64,000 bases of DNA from a virus: IMG/VR virus record IMGVR_UViG_3300032242_003148, positions 1 to 64,000 of that record; one strand, written 5' to 3'. A program made the position numbers and the translations under genes. Numbering within the stretch: position 1 is the first letter of the stretch; every line of letters begins with the position of its first letter. Below, piece after piece: positions 60,760 to 64,000 of this stretch. The notes beneath the pieces are model-generated. The model saw nothing but the letters and a program-made list of their open reading frames with translations, did no database searches and was not told where the DNA came from.

Positions 60760-61200
60760 TTATTTATTTTTAATCTTTTTTGCTCCAGGTGCAACTATTT
60801 TATAACCTAAAGAAGATAAAGTTTTTTTACTACTCTCTATTTTCTCAGCTATCAGTTTAGCGCAACGTTTTTCAATAGCCTTCAAGGTCAATTTAGCTGT
60901 CTTCCATTCAAGCTCGTTTACTTCAAAATAGAAGTCTGAACCTAACTCTGCTAGTTCATAGTCCACAGGTTCTCCATCTGAGTTTCTTTCTAGGATACTG
61001 CACTGATTTCCGCAGGCACAAGTAACCCATTCACTAGACATCTTGATTTCTTTCTTAAAGCGCTTTCTAGCTTCTTTAATATAATCATCAGACATGTCGA
61101 GATAACTTTTTATTTCTTTTGGCTGTTCTGCTATACGCTCGTCTAGGAATTTATTCCAATCAAACTTTTCTTTATTTTTAGTCTCTGAATATGTTTTCAT
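60760..61200 (-). CDS. Unknown protein with Cys pair
   Basis: A 146-residue charged helical protein with VTCACGNQCSILE in the middle, possibly a small metal site. It lies between two tRNA groups. The leader before its ATG is ACACACACACAA with no Shine-Dalgarno. No family is recognised. Confidence 0.5.
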   Translation of the reverse strand: MKTYSETKNKEKFDWNKFLDERIAEQPKEIKSYLDMSDDYIKEARKRFKKEIKMSSEWVTCACGNQCSILERNSDGEPVDYELAELGSDFYFEVNELEWKTAKLTLKAIEKRCAKLIAEKIESSKKTLSSLGYKIVAPGAKKIKNK

Positions 61201-61222
61201 TTGTGTGTGTGTGTTAAGATTG

Positions 61223-61260
61223 TGCGAGTTTTATTTTTATCTCATTGGCCTTTACTCGCA
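61223..61260 (-). other. Hairpin in the leader of the 60760-61200 gene
   Basis: TGCGAGT at 61223 pairs with ACTCGCA at 61254 in seven pairs. It lies in the 93-base gap between tRNA-Gln and the gene. It may help release the tRNA from the mRNA. Confidence 0.4.
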
Positions 61261-61293
61261 TTTGCCCTTCAGTTGGGTGCGACCACAACATAT

Positions 61294-61367
61294 TGGCTAC
61301 CCCGCATGGATTTGAACCATGAATGTTAGTGCCAAAAACTAAAGTGTTACCGTTACACTACAGGGTA
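61294..61367 (-). tRNA. tRNA-Gln (UUG)
   Basis: Acceptor TACCCTG/CGGGGTA with a U1-A72 pair and G73, both typical of tRNA-Gln. Anticodon stem TTAGT/ACTAA with loop TTTTGGC, T-arm CATGG-TTCAAAT-CCATG, and CCA encoded. Confidence 0.9.
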
Positions 61368-61376
61368 ATTTAAAAT

Positions 61377-61451
61377 TGGCTCCTGATGCTGGGCTCGAAC
61401 CAACAACATGCGAGTTAACAGCTCGCTGCTCTACCATTGAGCTAATCAGGA
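61377..61451 (-). tRNA. tRNA-Asn (GUU)
   Basis: Acceptor TCCTGAT/ATCAGGA, discriminator G, anticodon stem GCGAG/CTCGC with loop CTGTTAA, T-arm GTTGG-TTCGAGC-CCAGC, and CCA encoded. Confidence 0.9.
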
Positions 61452-61455
61452 GTAG

Positions 61456-61639
61456 TTTTGACGGAACGATCCTGCAGAACCTTTTCAACATCCGGGTTAC
61501 CATGGTTAAAGAAGTTACTCAGCACTATTATAGTGTGCCAAACATAAGAGCCCTTCTACCCGACCACACCGGCGCACCTACACCATCGGGGGATGGGGGA
61601 AGGGGCACTCCGGTCGTATTTATGATGCTGCCGTCAAAA
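61456..61639 (-). ncRNA. Structured RNA candidate closed by a 9-bp inverted repeat
   Basis: TTTTGACGG at 61456 is the reverse complement of CCGTCAAAA at 61631, closing a 184-base island between tRNA-Asn and the next gene. Inside are CACTATTATAGTG, CCATC-GGGG-GATGG and CGACC/GGTCG stems. It is GC-rich. A plus-strand frame crosses it but begins inside the tRNA and is not credible. Confidence 0.45.
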
Positions 61640-61645
61640 ATCATA

Positions 61646-62275
61646 TTACATATTTCTAAAGATCCAAAATCCTAGCTTGTCTAGGCCTTGGCCTGCTTTT
61701 CTTGAGGTTTTTGCTATGAACCTCCAAGTAGCTGCCCAGTAACCAAAAGATACCTTGTTTAGCACCTTTCTGGTTTTGTTCCATGGATGATTCAGGTCAG
61801 CGTCAAGTCTGGCCCTGAATTCATCATCAGCTTTTTTAACTTCTGCGGCTGTTCTGGTTAGCTCTATTCTGTGGGCTTTAAGTGATAATAACTTACCACC
61901 ATTAAACACAGCCACAAATTCTAGCCACCATTCATTGCCGTCGTTATCGTCTCGCCCTGTGTAGAAATTAACACTCTGGGTAATTTTCTGTTTAACTAAA
62001 GATCTTCCGGTCTCCGTGAATCTAATGTTTGGAAAATACCGGTGCTTCTTCTTTTTAATTTCTTTAATCTCTTTTTCTGACAGCTCCTCGTAAGTTCCTT
62101 CAATTTTTTCTAACAAAAGGTCACCATTCTTTTTGAGGTAATATGTTTGCATACATTCCTCTAGATCTTTCGTCTGGAAATCTACTTTACCCCAATCTTT
62201 ACCCTTAAAAGCTTCTTTGGCTTTCTTGGGCAGGGGCAGGGCTTTTTCTACTATAATGGTATCAAATAATCCCAT
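61646..62275 (-). CDS. Conserved MGLFDTI-type hypothetical protein
   Basis: The 209-residue product begins MGLFDTIIVEKALPLP and has VDFQTKDLEECMQTYYLKKNGDL. This start and the FQTKDL segment recur in proteins of unknown function in phages and bacteria. The C-terminal part is basic and helical. It lies one base downstream of the small gene at 62277. Confidence 0.6.
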   Translation of the reverse strand: MGLFDTIIVEKALPLPKKAKEAFKGKDWGKVDFQTKDLEECMQTYYLKKNGDLLLEKIEGTYEELSEKEIKEIKKKKHRYFPNIRFTETGRSLVKQKITQSVNFYTGRDDNDGNEWWLEFVAVFNGGKLLSLKAHRIELTRTAAEVKKADDEFRARLDADLNHPWNKTRKVLNKVSFGYWAATWRFIAKTSRKAGQGLDKLGFWIFRNM

Positions 62276-62276
62276 A

Positions 62277-62483
62277 TTATTCTTTATCCTGGGTGAACCT
62301 AGGATCTTTCTTTAATAGGTGTTTTGGGACTTGGTTTAAAACAATAAGTTTTTCCATCTTTGCGTTAGACACCATTTCTTTCCATTCGTCATCTTTCAAA
62401 CCCTTGGGTCTGTTAGCCATCATTTTTTTAACGTCCCATGTTGGAAGGGATTTAGTAATTTGTTTGGTTTGCCAAATGTGCAT
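62277..62483 (-). CDS. Unknown 68-residue protein
   Basis: A small basic protein (KMMANRPKGLKDDEWKEMV). The leader is AACACATAAAATT. No function is known. Confidence 0.4.
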   Translation of the reverse strand: MHIWQTKQITKSLPTWDVKKMMANRPKGLKDDEWKEMVSNAKMEKLIVLNQVPKHLLKKDPRFTQDKE

Positions 62484-62504
62484 AATTTTATGTGTTAATT
62501 TTAA

Positions 62505-62645
62505 TGATCTGGATGGTCACTACTCCATCACTGTTTTGGTTTCCCTCGGCTTGCAAGCTCGCCCCCGGAATTTCCAGAAGCACAGGGTTGCTGCGGACAA
62601 CTTACCGCGTAGCAAATGTATGTTCTTTTCCATACTGTCAGATCA
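62505..62645 (-). ncRNA. Structured RNA candidate closed by a 7-bp inverted repeat
   Basis: TGATCTG at 62505 pairs with CAGATCA at 62639, enclosing 141 bases. Inside, TTGCT and GCGG pair with CCGC and AGCAA (nine pairs with a bulge), and GATGG pairs with CCATC. It fills the gap between two genes and has no good coding frame. Confidence 0.4.
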
Positions 62646-62670
62646 AATTTTTATTTATACTGTTGGTTAA

Positions 62671-62973
62671 TTATTGTTCTTCGTATCCTGCGATAATAGC
62701 TGCACAACGGATATAACCGATAGCATCAACGAAGTTATCGCGCTTGGATGTATATACATCCCTGGCCACCTTTAGTAGCATCATCATCATTGCTGCGTCG
62801 TAGGCAGAAATCTCTGCCTCTGGATCTTTTCTAACTGATAGATAAGCATTCCATAGTGTGGATATTCTTTCGTGATTTGGTGCTGGGTGGTCATAGTCTC
62901 TACGACGATCACCAGACGTCAAACGAAGGGCTTCCTCTAGGATGCTTTCTTTTTGTGTGGTAGTTTTACTCAT
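62671..62973 (-). CDS. DUF6378-like phage protein
   Basis: The 100-residue product contains LTSGDRRRDYDHPAPNHERISTLW and SAYDAAMMMMLLKVARDVYTSKRDNFVDAIGY. This matches a common phage family with GDR..YG.P..N..RI..lW and a C-terminal DN.VD.IGY. Its function is unknown. Confidence 0.65.
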   Translation of the reverse strand: MSKTTTQKESILEEALRLTSGDRRRDYDHPAPNHERISTLWNAYLSVRKDPEAEISAYDAAMMMMLLKVARDVYTSKRDNFVDAIGYIRCAAIIAGYEEQ

Positions 62974-62981
62974 GGATTTTG

Positions 62982-63010
62982 ACCCTAAGCTAGTATTGCA
63001 GCCCTGTCAA
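62982..63010 (-). promoter_or_regulatory. Possible sigma70 promoter of the DUF6378-like gene
   Basis: On the minus strand TTGACA and TAGGGT are separated by 17 bases. The predicted start of transcription lies only about two bases before the ATG at 62973, so the mRNA would be nearly leaderless. The -10 box is weak. Confidence 0.35.
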
Positions 63011-63228
63011 ACGGATTTCTCGGAATATTTTTCAATAACCTGGTCAGGTCGTTTACCTACCCAAAATATAGCCAAATATGGGGGAGTGTTGTATTGGGCT
63101 ATCTCTTTATAGCTTGTGTTTAATCCTGCTAGGCTGTACGCCCTTTGCATATTCCAGAAGTCATTATAGTTGTCTGCTGTTGCTTCCCACCATTGTGGAA
63201 TTTCTACTGTGGTTTTTTTGTGTGTCAT
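63007..63228 (-). CDS. Unknown 73-residue protein
   Basis: The product contains VEIPQWWEATADNYNDFWNM and YLAIFWVGKRPDQVI. No family is recognised. It is the last protein gene before a 770-base non-coding stretch. Confidence 0.45.
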   Translation of the reverse strand: MTHKKTTVEIPQWWEATADNYNDFWNMQRAYSLAGLNTSYKEIAQYNTPPYLAIFWVGKRPDQVIEKYSEKSV

Positions 63229-63256
63229 GTGTTTTATGTTGATAGCTAAAAATTAG

Positions 63257-63337
63257 AGCTCAGGACAGGACTTAAAATACTCCACGTGCCATTGGAGCAT
63301 ACGCCTAATACCAGAGGGTTATTGGTTGTCCTGAGCT
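63257..63337 (-). ncRNA. Structured RNA candidate closed by an 11-bp inverted repeat
   Basis: AGCTCAGGACA at 63257 is the exact reverse complement of TGTCCTGAGCT at 63327. The 81-base island also has CTCCA/TGGAG and an AATA-CC/GG-TATT hairpin. It is one of three in the final non-coding stretch. Confidence 0.5.
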
Positions 63338-63347
63338 AGAATCACAT

Positions 63348-63474
63348 TAGCCCTATATAGGCTATGTGGCAAATAAAATTTTCCGGATTGTGTTAGTCAC
63401 TGCCGGACCAGTGCTCCCAAGCCTGAGTGTGTCAGATTTAGAAAATGGTTAATGGTTGTTACTTTATAGGGCTA
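63348..63474 (-). ncRNA. Structured RNA candidate closed by a 10-bp inverted repeat
   Basis: TAGCCCTATA at 63348 is the reverse complement of TATAGGGCTA at 63465. The island spans 127 bases and starts ten bases after the previous one. No coding frame fits. Confidence 0.45.
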
Positions 63475-63608
63475 GAATAAATCTACAGGTTTGGACCCCT
63501 TTGAATTATTCTATCTGTTATTTTTTTGGGCGGGAAAGATATGATATCTCGCGGCCACAGACGGTTGTAACATTAATGATTTAACCGATAAAATACATTA
63601 CCAAATTT
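63475..63608. other. Non-coding spacer with small hairpins
   Basis: No gene or long inverted repeat is seen here. Short hairpins such as AGATAT-G-ATATCT and CGGTT/AACCG are present. Confidence 0.4.
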
Positions 63609-63767
63609 TCCCAGTAGTTGTAGCTCCTAGATGGTTGATTTCCTTTGTTCTCACATTCATCACCTGTATGCCTATGAGAGGATGTATCGTTTATCTTCAG
63701 GATTTCCACGTATACACACGGCGGCTGACGTGCTTCTCAGTGTGGGTTTTATATACAACTACTGGGA
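63609..63767 (-). ncRNA. Structured RNA candidate closed by a perfect 14-bp inverted repeat
   Basis: TCCCAGTAGTTGTA at 63609 is the exact reverse complement of TACAACTACTGGGA at 63754, the longest such stem in the window. The island spans 159 bases. A 14-bp perfect match at this distance is very unlikely by chance. Confidence 0.55.
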
Positions 63768-64000
63768 TAAAAAGTGTTCCTCCACCCGCAGCTAGCTTCT
63801 CTCCCCCATGATGACTAGTCATGTTTCTTATTACTCATGCCTGATATAATAGAGGGATTACACGTGCAGGGAACTGCGGTCTCTTTCGCTTTAACGATAA
63901 CTGTAGTCGTGCAGTATTCGTCAAGCTATGAGCAAGGGGAGCGACCTCACCCTAGGAGGAAAATTAATTGACCTATTCGCCCAAAACGTCTTCGGTCTAC
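63768..64000. other. Non-coding stretch at the right edge
   Basis: No gene is seen. It holds the palindrome ATGACTAGTCAT near 63812 and hairpins such as GCAG-GGAA-CTGC and ACTG/CAGT. Another island may begin here and continue beyond the window. Confidence 0.35.

Noticed and set aside
61376-61675. 99-residue plus-strand frame
   Set aside because: It starts inside tRNA-Asn and crosses a structured non-coding island.
62293-62716. Plus-strand frames of 74-125 residues
   Set aside because: They lie opposite a small gene and a structured island; no ribosome site or credible composition.

Overview
The window is a 64 kb piece of a large tailed-phage (Caudovirales-type) genome that infects a probably Gram-negative bacterium. 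It encodes a terminase large subunit, tail-fibre-type proteins, a GH108 lysin next to a lipoprotein and a holin-like protein, a complete phage replication and recombination set, and a tRNA cluster. I saw no integrase, capsid, portal or sheath gene, so this is only part of the genome. Start codons are mostly preceded by A/C-rich leaders, often containing ACACAC, rather than by Shine-Dalgarno sequences. A good sigma70-type promoter (TTGACA, 17 bases, TATCAT) stands in front of the lysis genes. These facts limit but do not settle the host.

Layout. Bases 1-16875 (+) hold tail-fibre or adhesin-type proteins, including one of about 2345 residues with LamG-like, NHL-propeller-like and Ig-like parts, and two glycosyltransferase-like genes set among them. 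Bases 16923-18979 (+) are the lysis cassette. Bases 18976-52696 (-) are a long leftward block of tightly packed, often overlapping genes. In transcription order it carries an AT-hook protein; a Ycf46-type AAA ATPase with DUF3150-, DUF1257- and DUF2997-like partners; Mre11- and Rad50-like subunits; an SF2 helicase; primase; a DnaB-type helicase; a UDG-PolA fusion polymerase; a Gp88-like protein; a small predicted ubiquitin-like protein; a 3'-5' exonuclease; a JAMM protease; an E1/ThiF-like enzyme; SSB; RecA; a RuvC-like resolvase; an HhH DNA glycosylase; an HNH endonuclease; and many small unknown genes. Bases 52688-54391 (+) encode the terminase. Bases 54388-57998 (-) hold an AAA ATPase, a tRNA and unknown genes. 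An unknown protein follows at 58024-59307 (+).

Bases 59312-64000 (-) are a tRNA region (Tyr, Ala, Val, Gln, Asn; a CAU tRNA lies apart at 56084) mixed with small genes and with islands of 70-185 bases. Each island is closed by a perfect inverted repeat of unique sequence and contains further hairpins. They look like a series of structured non-coding RNAs.

Two systems stand out. One is a possible phage-encoded ubiquitin-like pathway at 28965-33385: a JAMM protease and an E1-like enzyme overlap each other, and upstream in the same leftward block lies an 87-residue protein with a beta-grasp-like pattern ending in Gly-Gly plus two residues. The other is the array of inverted-repeat-bounded RNA islands. 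Most replication gene names are supported by motifs read directly. Structural gene roles rest on repeat style and context, and many small genes have no recognisable function.
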